Numbered from the stretch's first letter, positions 21,303 through 30,518 are shown. The stretch is DNA of 64,000 bases from Pseudonocardia sp. MH-G8 (GCF_002262885.1 NZ_NKYF01000002.1:518744-582743), one strand, 5' to 3'. A program made the numbers and translations. Notes: generated by a model not told the origin, from the sequence alone.

Positions 21303-22158
21303 CCCGTCGCGTGGCGGCGTCCGCCAGGCAGAACAGCCCGAAGGCGGCGAAGCCGACGGCCACCAGCGCCAGCAGGCCCGCGCCGAGGCCGGTGGTGCCG
21401 AGGGTGCGCAGCGCCGCGTCGAGCCCGCCGGCCCGTTCCGGGTCCGCGAACAGCGCGGCGGCGCCGGCCAGCACGCCGACGACGCCGAGGGCGAGCGCCC
21501 GCGCGAGGTGCCCCGCCACGCCGACGACCTCGATCGTGTGGCGGAGGCCCGGACGCAGGCGGCGGACGTCGAGGTCGCCCATGAACGTGCGCCGCACGCC
21601 GGTGTAGGTCATCGCGCAGGCGAGGAAGACAACCACGGCGGCGCCGAGCCCGAGCAGGGCCCGGCCGGCCGGGAGCGCCAGCACGTCGGCCGCCACCGTC
21701 TGCACCGTGCTCTCGCCGCCCGATTGCATGCCTGTCAGGTAGGACAGCACGATCACCGCGAGCGCGGACATGGCGATCGCCTTCGCGACAGCGCCCACCC
21801 GCTTGCGCATCCGCTCGCCGCCCGACACCCAACGGAAGCCGACGGCGGCTGCCATCAGCTGCCACACCGCGAAGGCGAGCAGGCCGACGGCGGCGATCCC
21901 GAGCGCGAACACGCCACCCGGCGTGCGCGCGATCGTGCCGACGGCGCCGTCGGCGTCCGGGGGAGCGTCGGGCACGCCGAAGGCCACCTGCAGCGCCAGC
22001 CACGCCACGATGAGGTGCACGATGCCGTAGCCGACGAGCCCGATCCGGCCGAGCACGTCGACGACGCGGCCCGGCGCATCGGACGGGCCTTCCCGCACCT
22101 TCCTGCGCAGGTGGACGAGCGGGCGCGCCATCCGATCACCTGCTCCTCCGCCGCTCAT
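21298..22158 (-). CDS. DUF1206 integral membrane protein
   Basis: 286 aa from ATG at 22158. A second ATG at 22131 has GGAGGA upstream and may be the true start. Six hydrophobic segments form three repeated helix pairs, the DUF1206 pattern: IGLVGYGIVHLIVAWLALQ, then FALGIAAVGLLAFAVWQL, and later VFLACAMTYTGVRRTFMG and FGLFCLADAATRR. The family's function is not established. It is convergent with tetR and divergent from the SIMPL-domain gene. Confidence 0.85.
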   Translation of the reverse strand: MSGGGAGDRMARPLVHLRRKVREGPSDAPGRVVDVLGRIGLVGYGIVHLIVAWLALQVAFGVPDAPPDADGAVGTIARTPGGVFALGIAAVGLLAFAVWQLMAAAVGFRWVSGGERMRKRVGAVAKAIAMSALAVIVLSYLTGMQSGGESTVQTVAADVLALPAGRALLGLGAAVVVFLACAMTYTGVRRTFMGDLDVRRLRPGLRHTIEVVGVAGHLARALALGVVGVLAGAAALFADPERAGGLDAALRTLGTTGLGAGLLALVAVGFAAFGLFCLADAATRRA

Positions 22159-22202
22159 CCCGGTCCGCTCATCCCAGTCTCTTCCGCACTCTCGCCCGAT
22201 TC

Positions 22203-22230
22203 CTAGAGACTCCGATACTCCCCGATCTGG
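22203..22230 (+). repeat. CTAGA repeat, copy 4
   Basis: CTAGAGACTCCGATACTCC begins at 22203 and matches copy 2 at 22 of 27 positions. It lies between the divergent DUF1206 and SIMPL-domain genes, where it could hold promoter or operator elements. Confidence 0.6.
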
Positions 22231-22236
22231 TTTCCT

Positions 22237-22872
22237 GTGGCCGTGACCGCGACCGATGAGGCCCGCACACCCGAGATCGTGACGGAGGGGAACGGCTGGT
22301 TCGAGCAGCTCGGCGACCGCGCCGAGGTCGACGTCACCTTCACCGCGGTGGCCCGTTCACGCTCCACCGCCGTGGCCGAGCTCGGCACGCGCATGGCCGG
22401 TGCGGAGGCCGCGCTGCGGCGCCCCGGGCTGGACGTGCGGCACCGCAGGCTGCGGGTGCACAACGAGTGGCGCGACGGCCGCGTGGTCGGCTGCCGGGCG
22501 GCCGAGGATCTCGCGCTGCTCGTCACGGACGTCTCGGCGCTGGACGACGTACTGTCGGCCCTGCTCGGCGCCGAGCCCACGGACCTGCGAGGGCCCCGCT
22601 GGGTGCTCACCGACCCCGCTGCGGCGCTGCGTGAGGCGCAGCAGCGCGCCGTGTCCGACGCCCGGACCCGCGCCGAGGGGTACGCCACCGCGCTGGGCGG
22701 CAGGCTCGGCCCGTTGCGGCGGCTGTCCGAGGTGGCCGAGCACTCCGCCCCGATGGCCTACCGGACGGCGGCGGTCGAGTCGGGCGGCCCCGATGTACGC
22801 GCGCTGGGGCTCGAGCCAGAGCCCGTGCGCGTCACGGCGAAGTGCACGACGACCTGGGTGTTCCTGTCCTGA
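22237..22872 (+). CDS. SIMPL-domain (DUF541) protein
   Basis: 211 aa from GTG at 22237 (GTG 22243 also possible). The sequence has the SIMPL features: VTEGNGWFEQLGDRAEVDVT at the N-terminus, a helix AVAELGTRMAGAEAALR, and the C-terminal AVSDARTRAEGYATALGGRL followed by VRVTAKCTTTWVFL. There is no signal peptide, so it should be cytoplasmic, unlike many secreted family members. Family function is poorly defined. Confidence 0.8.
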   Translation: MAVTATDEARTPEIVTEGNGWFEQLGDRAEVDVTFTAVARSRSTAVAELGTRMAGAEAALRRPGLDVRHRRLRVHNEWRDGRVVGCRAAEDLALLVTDVSALDDVLSALLGAEPTDLRGPRWVLTDPAAALREAQQRAVSDARTRAEGYATALGGRLGPLRRLSEVAEHSAPMAYRTAAVESGGPDVRALGLEPEPVRVTAKCTTTWVFLS

Positions 22873-22876
22873 CCGA

Positions 22877-22896
22877 CCACCGCACACGGACGGTGG
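22877..22896. terminator. Short stem-loop between convergent SIMPL and fxsA genes
   Basis: 6-bp arms CCACCG/CGGTGG around an 8-nt loop just past the SIMPL stop. Weak, so terminator function is uncertain. Confidence 0.35.
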
Positions 22897-22907
22897 CGCC
22901 GTCGGGC

Positions 22908-23402
22908 TCAGCGCTTGTCGCCGGGCACCACGGTGCCCTCGATCACCAGCGGGTCGGAGCGGTCCGGACGCGGCTCGCGCTCGACCACGTCGCCCTCCAC
23001 CACCTCGCCGTCGACCACCGGGGCCTGGGACCGGATGCGCGCGGTGCGCAGATCCGGTGAACGCTTCTCGGCGGCCTGGACCAGCCGCCGGCGGGCGAGC
23101 GCCCGTACCGGCGGCAGCAGGAGCAGCAGGCCGGCGAGATCGGTGACCAGACCGGGCACGAACAGCAGCACGCCGCCCGCCGCCACCAGCATCCCGTCGG
23201 TGAGCTCGGCCGTGGGCACGCGACGGTTGTTCACGGCCTCGGCGAGCGCCTGCGCGGCCCGCACGCCTTCGCGGCGCGCGAGCCACAGGCCGAGCACCGA
23301 GCCGGCCAGCAGCACGAGCAGCGTCCAGCCCAGCCCGATCGCCGACCCGAGCGCGACCAGCGCGACGATCTCGACCACGAGGTACAGGAGCACGAACGCC
23401 AT
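22908..23402 (-). CDS. fxsA: FxsA-family membrane protein
   Basis: 164 aa from ATG at 23402. The FxsA domain has two N-terminal transmembrane segments (LLYLVVEIVALVALGSAIG, then LLVLLAGSVLGLWLARREG) and a third, GMLVAAGGVLLFVPGLVTDL, carrying the conserved FxPG-type turn. The tail is acidic and unstructured. In E. coli FxsA relieves F-plasmid exclusion of phage T7, but its normal role is unknown. It is separated from the BCKDH operon by about 66 bp on the same strand. Confidence 0.9.
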   Translation of the reverse strand: MAFVLLYLVVEIVALVALGSAIGLGWTLLVLLAGSVLGLWLARREGVRAAQALAEAVNNRRVPTAELTDGMLVAAGGVLLFVPGLVTDLAGLLLLLPPVRALARRRLVQAAEKRSPDLRTARIRSQAPVVDGEVVEGDVVEREPRPDRSDPLVIEGTVVPGDKR

Positions 23403-23468
23403 ACCCCTAGTAACGCACGAGATGCCCTCCGTGCTCCCGGTCCACGGGTCACGGATAGGTCACCTCCG

Positions 23469-24902
23469 TCACCACGTGAGCGCGAGCCCCGGATCGGTCA
23501 GGAGCGCGCCGACGTCGGCGAGGAACCGCGACCCCTGCTCACCGTCGACGAGGCGGTGGTCGAACGAGAGCGACAGCTGGCACACCGTGCGTACCGCCAG
23601 CTCACCGTCCACGACCCAGGGCGTCGGCTTGATCGCGCCGACGGCCAGGATCGCCGCCTCACCGGGGTTGATGATCGGCGTGCCGGTGTCGACGCCGAAC
23701 ACCCCGACGTTGGTGATCGTGAAGGTGCCGCCCACCAGGTCGGCGGGCGGTGTCTTCCCGGCACGGGCCGTGGCCGTGAGCTCGCCGAGGGCGCCGGCCA
23801 GCTCGCGCAGCGACAGCGTGTCGGCGTCGCGGACCTTGGGCACGATCAGCCCGCGCGGCGTGGCCGCGGCGATCCCGAGCTGCACCCGGTCGTAGTAGAC
23901 GATCTCGCCGGCCGCCTCGTCCCAGGACGCGTTGACCTCGGGCGTGCGCCGCGCGGCCAGGCACACGGCCTTGGCCACGATCGCCAGCGGTGTGAGCTTC
24001 ACGTCCGCGTACTCGCGCGTGGTCCGGAGCCGGTCGCGCAGCGCCATCGTGGCCGTCACGTCCACGGCGAGGAACTCCGTGACGTGCGGCGCGGTGAACG
24101 CGCTGCTCACCATGGCCGCCGCGGTGGCCTTGCGGACCCCGCGGATCGGCTCCCGACGCACACCACCCACAGCGGCCGGCGCCGGGGCGGGCGCGGCGGC
24201 AGCCTCGACGTCGGCCCGGGTGATCACACCGCCGGAGCCCGTGCCGGCGAGGGAACGCAGATCGACGCCGAGATCCTTGGCGAGCTTGCGAACAGGCGGC
24301 TTGGCCAATGGAACGGTGGCGGCGACACCCTCCTCGCCCGAACGAACGGCGCTTTCGTTGCTACCTGGCCGACGAACGTGCCGTTCGTCCACCGGGGGAG
24401 CGGTGGGAGCGGCCTCCCGGGGCTGCGCCCCTGTCGTCGAGCGGCGGGGACGGCGGGTCACCGAACCCGGCCTCGGGCCGTAGCCCACCAAGTTGGCGAT
24501 GCGGCCGTCCGCGCCGGCCTCTCCGATCTTGGCTCCTCCCTCGTCGCCGGCCCTGGGGGCCGGCGCCTCGCCCGTCGGCGCCTCGCCCGTCGGCGCCCCA
24601 CCCGTCGGCGCCCCGCCCGTCGGTGCCCCGCCCGTCGGCGCCCCGCCTTCAGCGGCCTCCGTCTCGATCGCGATGATCGGCGTGCCGACCGCGATCGTCG
24701 TGCCGGGCTGGGCGAGCAGTTCACCCACCGTGCCCGCGTACGGGCAGGGCAGCTCGACGGCGGCCTTCGCCGTCTCGATCTCGCAGATGACCTGGTTGAC
24801 GGTGACGGTGTCGCCCGGCTGGACCTGCCAGCTGATGATCTCGGCCTCGGTGAGACCTTCACCGACGTCGGGCATGGCGAACTCTCGGCGCACCGGTTTC
24901 AC
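23469..24902 (-). CDS. bkdC: Dihydrolipoamide acyltransferase (E2) of branched-chain 2-oxoacid dehydrogenase
   Basis: 477 aa. The GTG at 24902 overlaps the E1-beta stop (GTGA). The N-terminal lipoyl domain contains the lipoylated lysine K46 in EIETAKAAVELP. A flexible linker of repeated GGAPT units follows, then a peripheral-subunit-binding domain (VRKLAKDLGVDLRSLAGTG) and the acyltransferase core ending in the catalytic SFDHRLVDGEQG. It moves the acyl group from E1 to CoA. With E1-alpha/beta of the two-subunit type and no aceE here, a branched-chain substrate is more likely than pyruvate. Confidence 0.9.
   Translation of the reverse strand: MKPVRREFAMPDVGEGLTEAEIISWQVQPGDTVTVNQVICEIETAKAAVELPCPYAGTVGELLAQPGTTIAVGTPIIAIETEAAEGGAPTGGAPTGGAPTGGAPTGEAPTGEAPAPRAGDEGGAKIGEAGADGRIANLVGYGPRPGSVTRRPRRSTTGAQPREAAPTAPPVDERHVRRPGSNESAVRSGEEGVAATVPLAKPPVRKLAKDLGVDLRSLAGTGSGGVITRADVEAAAAPAPAPAAVGGVRREPIRGVRKATAAAMVSSAFTAPHVTEFLAVDVTATMALRDRLRTTREYADVKLTPLAIVAKAVCLAARRTPEVNASWDEAAGEIVYYDRVQLGIAAATPRGLIVPKVRDADTLSLRELAGALGELTATARAGKTPPADLVGGTFTITNVGVFGVDTGTPIINPGEAAILAVGAIKPTPWVVDGELAVRTVCQLSLSFDHRLVDGEQGSRFLADVGALLTDPGLALTW
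24561..24650 (-). repeat. 15-bp tandem repeats in the E2 linker
   Basis: Six tandem 15-bp units (plus-strand form CGGCGCCYCGCCCGT) encode the GGAPT/GEAPT pentapeptide linker after the lipoyl domain. This is a coding repeat; copy number may differ between strains. Confidence 0.85.
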
Positions 24903-25873
24903 CACGCCAGCGAGCGGTCGACGGCGTCGAGCACCCGGTCGAGGTCGGGGAGGAAGTCGTCCTCGCACTTGGACGGCGGGTAGGGCGCGTCGAACCCGGT
25001 GACGCGCAGTACCGGCGCCTCCAGCGAGTGGAACGCTTCCTGCTGCACGCGGGCCGCCACCTCCGAGGTGACCGACGACTCCGGCGGCGCCTCGGACACG
25101 ACCACGAGGTGCCCGGTGCGTCGCACCGACTCCACGACCGGGTCGAGGTCCAGCGGCGACAGCGTGCGCAGGTCGATCACCTCGATGTCCAGGCCCTCGG
25201 CAACGGCCGCGGTGGCGGCCTCCAGGCAGGTCTTGAGCACCGGGCCGTACCCGGCGAGCGTCAGCGTGCGACCCGGCCGCACCACCCGGGACGCGAACAG
25301 CGGTGGGGGATCGCTCTCCGGATCGACCTCGCCCTTCTCCCAGTACCGCCGCTTCGGCTCGAAGAAGATCACCGGGTCGTCGGAGGTGATGGCCTGCTGG
25401 ATCATCCAGTAGGCGTCCGTCGGGTTCGAGCAGGCGACGACCTTCAGGCCTGCGACGTGCGCGAACAGCGACTCCGGCGACTCGCTGTGGTGCTCGACCG
25501 CGCCGATGCCCCCGCCGAACGGGATGCGCACGACCACCGGCACCGGGACCTTGCCCTGCGAGCGGAAGTGCAGCTTGGCCAGCTGGGAGACGATCTGGTC
25601 GTAGCCGGGGAACACGAACCCGTCGAACTGGATCTCGCACACCGGCCGGAAGCCGCGGATCGCGAGACCGACGGCGGTGCCGATGATCCCGGACTCGGCC
25701 AACGGGGTGTCGAGCACGCGCTGCTCCCCGAAGTCCTTCTGCAGCCCGTCGGTGACGCGGAAGACGCCGCCGAGCTTGCCGACGTCCTCGCCCATGACGA
25801 GGACCTTCGGGTCGCGCTCCATCGCTGTGCGGAGGCCGTCGTTGAGGGCCTTCGCCAGGGTCAGCTGCGTCAT
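24899..25873 (-). CDS. bkdB: 2-oxoacid dehydrogenase E1 component, beta subunit
   Basis: 324 aa from ATG at 25873, overlapping the E1-alpha stop by ATGA. The typical E1-beta pattern is seen: LNDGLRTAMERDPKVLVMGE, VLDTPLAESGIIGTAVGLA, GFVFPGYDQIVSQLAKLHFR and the C-terminal transketolase_C region IEVIDLRTLSPLDLD. It pairs with the alpha subunit to form the thiamine-diphosphate-dependent decarboxylase. Middle gene of a tightly coupled three-gene operon. Confidence 0.95.
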   Translation of the reverse strand: MTQLTLAKALNDGLRTAMERDPKVLVMGEDVGKLGGVFRVTDGLQKDFGEQRVLDTPLAESGIIGTAVGLAIRGFRPVCEIQFDGFVFPGYDQIVSQLAKLHFRSQGKVPVPVVVRIPFGGGIGAVEHHSESPESLFAHVAGLKVVACSNPTDAYWMIQQAITSDDPVIFFEPKRRYWEKGEVDPESDPPPLFASRVVRPGRTLTLAGYGPVLKTCLEAATAAVAEGLDIEVIDLRTLSPLDLDPVVESVRRTGHLVVVSEAPPESSVTSEVAARVQQEAFHSLEAPVLRVTGFDAPYPPSKCEDDFLPDLDRVLDAVDRSLAW

Positions 25874-27066
25874 CGCCCGGCCTCCTCGAACGACTCGTGG
25901 TAGGCGAGGTACTCGGCCTTCTGGGCCTCCAACACGGGAGAGGGCTCCGAGTAGACCTGCGAGAACATCCGGTCAGGGGCCGGTGGTGGCATGTTCACGC
26001 AGAACTCGCGGAACCGCGCCGCCAGCGCATCGGACTCGGCCTGCACCTCGTCGAAGAACTCCTGGCCGGTGCCGTGCTCGCGCACCAGGTTCACCCGCAC
26101 CCGCTCGATCGGGTCCTTGAGCTTCCACAGCTCCAGCTCGTCGGCGAGCCGGTAGCGCGACGGGTCGTCGGAGGTGGTGTGCGCGTCCATGCGGTAGGTG
26201 AAGGCCTCGACGAGCACCGGGCCGTTGCCCGAGCGGCACTCCTCCAGCGCCCACCGCGTGACGGCGAGGCAGGCCAGCACGTCGTTGCCGTCGACGCGGA
26301 TGCCGGGGAAGCCGTAGCCGGCAGCGCGCTTGTAGAGCGGCACCCGCGTCTGGCGCTCGGTGGGCTCGGAGATGGCCCACTGGTTGTTCTGGCAGTAGAA
26401 GACGACGGGTGCGTCGTAGACGGCGGCCCAGACGAAGCCCTCGTGCACGTCGCCCTGGCTGGTGGCGCCGTCACCGAAGAAGCAGATGGTGGCCTCGCTG
26501 TCGGGGCCCTCACCGACCTTGCCCTCGAAGCGCTGGCCCATCGCGTAGCCCGTGGCGTTGAGGCACTGGTTGCCGATGACGATCGTGTAGAGGTGGAAGC
26601 GGGCTTCCTGCGGGTCCCACGAGCCGTGGTCGGTGCCGCGGAAGATCCCCAGCAGGTCGGTGGGGTCGATCCCGCGGGTCCACGCGACGCCGTGCTCCCG
26701 GTAGGACGGGAAGGCCATGTCCTGCGGTGCCAGCGCGCGGCCCGCGCCCACCTGGGCGGCCTCCTGGCCGAGCAGCGGCACCCAGATGCCGAGCTGGCCC
26801 TGCCGCTGCAGCGCGTTGCCCTCCCGGTCGATGCGGCGGACGAGCACCATGTCGCGGTACAGGTCCTTCAGCTCCGCGACGCCCAGGTCGGCCCCGTAGG
26901 AGTCGAAACGGGGGTCGGACACCCGCTCGCCCTCCGGGGTGAGCAGCTGGACGAGCTCCGGATCCCCCTCGTCGGTGGCCTTCAGGCCGGCGACCACGTG
27001 GTCGCGCCCGCGCCGGGACTCCGGGCTGGCTGCCGTGGGCGGGGTCCAGTCGTGTGGAACGGACAC
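25870..27066 (-). CDS. bkdA: 2-oxoacid dehydrogenase E1 component, alpha subunit
   Basis: 398 aa from GTG at 27066, with GAGGAGG 4 nt upstream. The thiamine-diphosphate motif starts GDGATSQGDVHEGF and ends in CQNNQWAIS. Other E1-alpha motifs are VLVRRIDREGNALQRQGQLG, FPSYREHGVAW, RVDGNDVLACLAVTR and TYRMDAHTTSDDPSRYR. First gene of the operon; it decarboxylates branched-chain 2-oxoacids from Val, Leu and Ile. No lpd (E3) gene is in the cluster, as is common in actinobacteria. Confidence 0.95.
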   Translation of the reverse strand: MSVPHDWTPPTAASPESRRGRDHVVAGLKATDEGDPELVQLLTPEGERVSDPRFDSYGADLGVAELKDLYRDMVLVRRIDREGNALQRQGQLGIWVPLLGQEAAQVGAGRALAPQDMAFPSYREHGVAWTRGIDPTDLLGIFRGTDHGSWDPQEARFHLYTIVIGNQCLNATGYAMGQRFEGKVGEGPDSEATICFFGDGATSQGDVHEGFVWAAVYDAPVVFYCQNNQWAISEPTERQTRVPLYKRAAGYGFPGIRVDGNDVLACLAVTRWALEECRSGNGPVLVEAFTYRMDAHTTSDDPSRYRLADELELWKLKDPIERVRVNLVREHGTGQEFFDEVQAESDALAARFREFCVNMPPPAPDRMFSQVYSEPSPVLEAQKAEYLAYHESFEEAGR

Positions 27067-27216
27067 GCTGCCTCCTCGTACTCTCTCCAGCCGCTCCCGT
27101 TCGTGGCGGGCGCGGAGGACGCGGCCCGGCCGAGTCGCCCGGGGTGAGGGCGCCTTTGCCGGCTCGCCGTCATCCTGGCACGGGCGGCCCCCGCGGGGCG
27201 CACCTGTCGGCACGCA

Positions 27217-27254
27217 CGAACGGCACGTCCCCGACCACGGGGACGTGCCGTTCG
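27217..27254. terminator. Stem-loop after the antitoxin-like gene
   Basis: Perfect 17-bp arms (27217-27233 and 27238-27254) with a 4-nt ACCA loop, 10 bp downstream of the stop of the minus-strand gene ending at 27264. Confidence 0.75.
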
Positions 27255-27263
27255 GAGATGGCC

Positions 27264-27617
27264 CTACGGCGTCGGCGACTGGCCGGGCTGCGGGGCGGGC
27301 GGCGTCTGCTGCGGCGGGGTCGTGTAGCCCGCCGTCTTGCCGTACCCGGCGTTCTGGTCGTAGCCCTGCGTGGGCCCGCCCTGCGGGTATCCGTTGCCCG
27401 CGGGCCCGTGGCCCGGGGTCTGGCGGATCCCGGCGACGCCCTTCGCCTTGTCGGTGGCGCCGCGGATCTGGCCCGAGTACTTGCCCTTGGTCTGCTTGTC
27501 CACGAAGGACGCAGCCTGGTCGAGGTACTTGGACGCCTTGTCGGGGTTGCTCTTCGCGTAGCGGCGCGCGGCCTCGGCCGCCGTGGCCAGCATCGCCAGC
27601 CGTTTGAACAGGGGCAT
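27264..27617 (-). CDS. MT0933-type antitoxin-like small protein
   Basis: 117 aa from ATG at 27617, preceded by GGAGGACCGCG (an upstream in-frame GTG is less likely). The first half has the family pattern ASKYLDQAASFVDKQTKGKYSGQIRGATDKAKGVAG seen in MT0933/Rv0909-type antitoxin-domain proteins, shown here as motif text from about residue 28 on: SKYLDQAASFVDKQTKGKYS. The second half is Gly/Gln/Pro-rich and disordered. No toxin gene is next to it, so a toxin-antitoxin role is doubtful. Such proteins are common as orphans in actinobacteria. Confidence 0.6.
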   Translation of the reverse strand: MPLFKRLAMLATAAEAARRYAKSNPDKASKYLDQAASFVDKQTKGKYSGQIRGATDKAKGVAGIRQTPGHGPAGNGYPQGGPTQGYDQNAGYGKTAGYTTPPQQTPPAPQPGQSPTP

Positions 27618-27828
27618 CGCGGTCCTCCGTGGTAGGTGCACTCATCGCGGACAACGCGCCTGCGGTGTCTGCTGGTTCCAGGAGTACCCAACCTAGTCCT
27701 GGTCCTCACAGGTCCGCGGCGATGAATCACTCAGGGTGACGTCACACAACAGTGACCGACTCAGAGGTGTCCTGGAAGCCGCCGGATGGCAGCATCCCCG
27801 CGTACTCACCGCCCACGAGGAGGTCCCC

Positions 27829-28635
27829 GTGCCCGCCATCCGTCGTTCCATCCCGATCGCGCTCGGCGCAGCCGCGCTCGCCGTCGTCCTCGCGGGATGC
27901 GGGGGTGGAGGTGACGACGCGGCCCCGGCCGCCGGAGGCGTGGAGCTGGTGAACGACGGCGCGCTGACCACCTGCACGCACCTGCCGTACGAGCCGTTCC
28001 AGTTCCAGGACGGCGCGGAGATCGTCGGCTTCGACGTCGAGATGGTCGACCTGGTGGCCGCCAAGCTCGGGGTCGAGCAGCAGATCATCGACATGCCGTT
28101 CGACGGCATCCAGTCCGGGGCCGCGTTCGACTCCGGCCAGTGCGACCTCGGCGCCGCGGCGATGACGATCACCGAGGAGCGCAAGCAGAACATCGACTTC
28201 TCCGACCCCTACTTCGACGCCACGCAGGCCCTGCTGGTGCAGGAGGCCTCCGGGATCGCCGACCCGGCCCAGCTCGCGGGGAAGAAGGTGGGCGTGCAGA
28301 ACAGCACGACCGGCCAGCTGTACGCGCAGGAGAACATCGCAGGCGCCGAGATCGTCGTCTTCGAGGACCTCGGGCTGCTGACCACTGCGGTGCAGACCGG
28401 CACCGTCGAGGCGGCGATCGCCGACAACGGCCCGCTGCTGGACTTCGCGAAGAAGAACCCGGGCCTCGCCGTCACCGCGGAATTCCGCACCGACGAGCAG
28501 TACGGGATCGGCGTCCGCAAGGGCAACACCGCCCTGCTGGCGGCGATCAACGAGACCATCGCCGCCTCGCGGGCCGACGGGAGCTACGACCGGATCTACG
28601 AGAAGTGGTTCGGCCAGGCCCCGAGCCAGGGCTGA
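27829..28635 (+). CDS. Polar amino-acid ABC transporter, substrate-binding lipoprotein
   Basis: 268 aa. The GTG at 27829 has GAGGAGG at 27817-27823, which is preferred to a longer upstream reading. The lipobox VVLAGC places the lipidated cysteine at residue 24. The SBP_bac_3 fold is shown by [40 protein letters not shown] and [11 protein letters not shown]. It binds a polar amino acid outside the membrane. First gene of a three-gene transporter operon; the substrate is not readable, with glutamine/glutamate-type the nearest guess. Confidence 0.9.
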   Translation: MPAIRRSIPIALGAAALAVVLAGCGGGGDDAAPAAGGVELVNDGALTTCTHLPYEPFQFQDGAEIVGFDVEMVDLVAAKLGVEQQIIDMPFDGIQSGAAFDSGQCDLGAAAMTITEERKQNIDFSDPYFDATQALLVQEASGIADPAQLAGKKVGVQNSTTGQLYAQENIAGAEIVVFEDLGLLTTAVQTGTVEAAIADNGPLLDFAKKNPGLAVTAEFRTDEQYGIGVRKGNTALLAAINETIAASRADGSYDRIYEKWFGQAPSQG

Positions 28636-28643
28636 CCCCCCGC

Positions 28644-29453
28644 ATGGCACTCACCCGACGCCAACGGGCCCAGGCGTGGCGCGGCGTCCAGTACGGGATC
28701 GCGGTCGCGGTCGCGCTGGTCGTCGCGTTCACCGCCGACTGGGGCACGATCGGCCGCGCCTTCTTCGACCTCGAGGTCGCGGCGAGCCTGTTCCCCGACG
28801 TCATCATCATCGCGCTGCGCAACACGGTGGTCTTCACCGCGCTGGGTTTCCTCCTCGCGCTCGCACTCGGCCTCGTACTGGCCCTCATGCGTCTGTCGTC
28901 GATCGCCGTCTACCGCGGGGTCGCCGGGGCGTACATCGAGTTCTTCCGCGGGCTGCCCGCCCTGCTCGTGTTCATCGCGATCGGGTTCGGCATCCCGTTG
29001 GCCTTCCCCGGAACCAATCTCGACCGCACGCTCGCCATCACGCTCGCCCTCGGCATGGTCGGCTCCGCCTACATCGCCGAGACCATCCGCGCCGGCATCC
29101 AGGCGGTGCCGCCCGGCCAGGTGGAGGCGGCGCGCTCGCTCGGGATGTCGCCGGCGCGCACGATGGTGTTCATCGTGATCCCGCAGGCGTTCCGCATCGT
29201 CCTGCCGCCGCTGACCAACGAGCTGATCCTGCTGACCAAGGACTCCTCGCTGGCGTTCCTGCTCGGCACCACCCTGACGCAGCAGGAACTCGCCCAGTTC
29301 GGCCGCGCCGCTTTGAACGAGGTGAAGAGCCTCACCCCCCTGCTCGTCGTGGGGCTCTGCTACCTGATCATCACGATTCCGCTCTCGTACCTCGCGCGCC
29401 GCCTGGAGCGCCGGTTCGGCAGCGCGGGCATGCCGAAGGGCGCCGAGGTATGA
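28644..29453 (+). CDS. Polar amino-acid ABC transporter, permease
   Basis: 269 aa from ATG at 28644, 8 bp after the binding-protein stop. Several transmembrane segments and the HisM-type permease signature with the EAA loop ([20 protein letters not shown]) are present, plus [17 protein letters not shown]. One permease gene suggests a homodimeric channel. It overlaps the ATPase start by ATGA. Confidence 0.92.
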   Translation: MALTRRQRAQAWRGVQYGIAVAVALVVAFTADWGTIGRAFFDLEVAASLFPDVIIIALRNTVVFTALGFLLALALGLVLALMRLSSIAVYRGVAGAYIEFFRGLPALLVFIAIGFGIPLAFPGTNLDRTLAITLALGMVGSAYIAETIRAGIQAVPPGQVEAARSLGMSPARTMVFIVIPQAFRIVLPPLTNELILLTKDSSLAFLLGTTLTQQELAQFGRAALNEVKSLTPLLVVGLCYLIITIPLSYLARRLERRFGSAGMPKGAEV

Positions 29454-30202
29454 CCGACACCGTGGTCCGCGTCACGGACCTGCACAAGTCCTTCGGCAGC
29501 AACCACGTGCTGCGCGGGATCGACCTCGAGGTCGCCCGCGGCGAGGTGGTCTGCATCATCGGCCCGTCCGGGTCCGGCAAGTCCACGCTGCTGCGCTGCG
29601 TGAACCTGCTCGAGGTGCCCACCGGCGGCACGGTCGTCGTGGGCGACCACGAGATGACCGACCCGGACGTCGACATCGACGCCGCGCGGCGTACCACCGG
29701 CATGGTGTTCCAGCAGTTCAACCTGTTCGCGCACCTCTCGGTGCTGAAGAACCTCACCATCGCCCAGCGCCGCGTGCTCGGGCGCAGCCAGCAGGACGCC
29801 GAGCGGGTGGCCCGGGAGAACCTCGAGCGGGTGGGGCTCGCGAACCGGGAGAACGCGATGCCCCGCCAGCTCTCCGGCGGCCAGCAGCAGCGCGTGGCGA
29901 TCGCCCGCGCGCTGTCCATGGACCCGACGGTCATGCTCTTCGACGAGCCCACGTCCTCGCTCGACCCCGAACTGGTGGGCGACGTCCTCGACGTCATGCG
30001 GGGCCTCGCCCGGGAGGGCATGACCATGCTCGTGGTGACCCACGAGATCCAGTTCGCCCGCGAGGTGGCCGACCGCGTGCTGTTCATCGACGGCGGCGTG
30101 ATCGTGGAGGAGGGCCCGCCTGCCGACGTGGTCGGCAACCCGCAGCAGGAGCGGACGCGCACGTTCCTCGCCCGGGTGCTGCACGGCACGGCCGAGGTCT
30201 GA
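29450..30202 (+). CDS. Polar amino-acid ABC transporter, ATP-binding protein
   Basis: 250 aa, GlnQ/HisP type. It shows Walker [11 protein letters not shown]-loop [14 protein letters not shown], signature [17 protein letters not shown], Walker [14 protein letters not shown] and the H-loop VVTHEIQFA. It powers the transporter formed with the two upstream products. Last gene of the operon; the downstream sequence turns noticeably less GC-rich. Confidence 0.95.
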   Translation: MTDTVVRVTDLHKSFGSNHVLRGIDLEVARGEVVCIIGPSGSGKSTLLRCVNLLEVPTGGTVVVGDHEMTDPDVDIDAARRTTGMVFQQFNLFAHLSVLKNLTIAQRRVLGRSQQDAERVARENLERVGLANRENAMPRQLSGGQQQRVAIARALSMDPTVMLFDEPTSSLDPELVGDVLDVMRGLAREGMTMLVVTHEIQFAREVADRVLFIDGGVIVEEGPPADVVGNPQQERTRTFLARVLHGTAEV

Positions 30203-30245
30203 CCCTACCATCGATACACTATAACTGGACGAACAACTGATTTTC

Positions 30246-30518
30246 CTATCGAGCTGTATAGGTGAAGCCCCAGCTATCAATCGTGGCGAAGCAGGGAACA
30301 ACGATGCGCCAATGCCTGGCGAAGTTACTCTGAGACTGGCGGCATTCGGACTCGTATCCGTATCCACTTGAGAGACAATTGTACCCTTCACAGACACCCT
30401 GCTGGAGGACACCGGAAGAGGCGGCAGACGCAGGAGTGGCCGCTACCACGAGACCGACGATGACACCTGCTGCCGATGTCAGCACTGCCGCGACGGCCTT
30501 ACTTGCAAGCACCCTCAT
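30246..30518 (-). CDS. Small secreted four-cysteine protein, unknown
   Basis: 90 aa from ATG at 30518 with GGGGGAG just upstream (an ATG at 30533 is an alternative). The N-terminus is a clear Sec signal peptide (VLTSAAGVIVGLVVAATPASA, shown here as LTSAAGVIVGLVVAATPASA, cleavage near residue 32). The mature part, about 58 residues, has four cysteines (VCEGYNC, ECRQSQ, VPCFAT) and many aromatic residues. Codon use is clearly less GC-biased than in all neighbours, as is the DNA on both sides, which suggests acquired DNA. I do not recognise a family. A secreted disulfide peptide such as a bacteriocin or inhibitor is possible but unproven. Confidence 0.6.
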   Translation of the reverse strand: MRVLASKAVAAVLTSAAGVIVGLVVAATPASAASSGVLQQGVCEGYNCLSSGYGYESECRQSQSNFARHWRIVVPCFATIDSWGFTYTAR

